A stretch of 64,000 nucleotides of DNA from Lysobacterales bacterium (lineage in GTDB: Bacteria; Pseudomonadota; Gammaproteobacteria; Xanthomonadales; SZUA-36), in contig JAKITM010000002.1 of assembly GCA_021648045.1 (NCBI GenBank), forward strand, positions 27,200 to 91,199, in the 5' to 3' direction. The position numbers and the translations under genes were made by a program. Shown in pieces: positions 63,796 to 64,000 of this stretch. The notes under the pieces were generated by a model. The model was not told the origin of the DNA, made no database searches, and saw only the letters and a program-made list of their open reading frames with translations. Position 1 is the stretch's first letter; every line of letters starts with the position of its first letter.

Positions 63796-64000
63796 GTAAG
63801 CGGTTAATAAACACCGCCCTTGCTCACCCACCCCTGATCTGATCCATGTTGATATTGCCCGGTAGCAATGCCTCGATGGCTTCCACGGTTTCTGCTTTTG
63901 GCAGTTCAGTAAACACATAGCGCAGATAAGCATACGGTTCCAGGCCATTGGCCTTGGCTGTCTCGATCAGCGAGTACAGGTTAGCACTGGATTTAACCCC
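63796..64000 (-). mobile_element. IS66-family element, right end and start of transposase (continues outside)
   Basis: GTAAGCGGTTAATAAACACC begins at 63796 and fits an IS66-type terminal sequence. It is followed inward by the 3' end of a tnpC-like gene on the minus strand. The rest lies beyond base 64000. No target-site duplication can be checked. Confidence 0.75.
63824..64000 (-). CDS. IS66 family transposase (TnpC), C-terminal part
   Basis: The minus strand is open from 64000 to TGA at 63824-63826, 58 residues, 5' end outside. SANLYSLIETAKANGLEPYA, YLRYVFTELPKAETVE and ALLPGNINMD form the conserved C terminus of IS66 transposases. It is transcribed toward the GT10 gene. Confidence 0.88.
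   Translation of the reverse strand, partial: GVKSSANLYSLIETAKANGLEPYAYLRYVFTELPKAETVEAIEALLPGNINMDQIRGG

Noticed and set aside
63763..63948. Longer N terminus of the GT10 protein
   Set aside because: It would be encoded by IS66 sequence in another frame; the ATG at 63762 fits the family.

Overview
The window looks like a chromosomal segment of a marine-type gammaproteobacterium (Cellvibrionales/Spongiibacter-like is a guess from gene content, not a test). The clues are the rnpA-yidC-mnmE cluster, an Fnr/Anr regulator next to hemN, the C5-pathway gene hemL, ubiA, slyX, rep and a POT/M20 peptide-use pair. No tRNA or rRNA gene was recognised.

Region 1 (1-32.9 kb) is compact core genome. It starts with the 3' end of rnpA, then yidC and mnmE. 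A tightly overlapping five-gene ABC exporter operon follows: one MacB/LolD-type ATPase, three different HlyD-like adaptors and one FtsX/MacB-type permease. Next come a MoCo-carrier-like protein, an M20 peptidase and POT peptide transporter, a HemY-type protoporphyrinogen oxidase, a beta-CASP metallohydrolase, a YpfJ-like zinc peptidase, rep, tdk, a peroxiredoxin, slyX and a YqfA-like membrane protein. A 2-oxoacid:ferredoxin oxidoreductase (two subunits) follows with a GltD-like iron-sulfur flavoprotein. Then come fnr and hemN, the latter with a well-placed FNR box. A probable small RNA with a strong intrinsic terminator lies divergent from hemN. queD, hemL, a rubredoxin and ubiA close the region. 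REP-type palindromes sit at or inside gene ends.

Region 2 (32.9-64 kb) is an accessory surface-glycan island that looks more AT-rich. It opens with a GT2 gene cut by an IS66-type end and is littered with IS30, IS21, IS3 and IS66 debris. It holds an unusual number of sulfotransferase-like genes (about eight plus a relic), one of them fused to a StrF-like glycosyltransferase. It also has several glycosyltransferases, two secreted paralogues sharing a C-terminal tail-fibre-like domain (one behind an 8-bp tandem repeat), and a 1239-residue protein joining glycosyltransferase and teichoic-acid-polymerase-like modules. A YidC-like fragment, a DPGTGS microprotein, a two-domain methyltransferase and a membrane-bound sulfatase/alkaline-phosphatase-fold protein form a compact group. 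An acyltransferase-SGNH protein and a GT10 fucosyltransferase-like protein come next, and the window ends inside an IS66-family element.

Inference: region 2 makes and decorates (sulfation, acylation, methylation, possibly phosphoglycerol-like units) a variable cell-surface polysaccharide or glycoprotein and has been rearranged repeatedly. The least described parts are the DPGTGS/methyltransferase/sulfatase group, the sulfotransferase array, the repeat-preceded secreted protein and the candidate FNR-linked sRNA.
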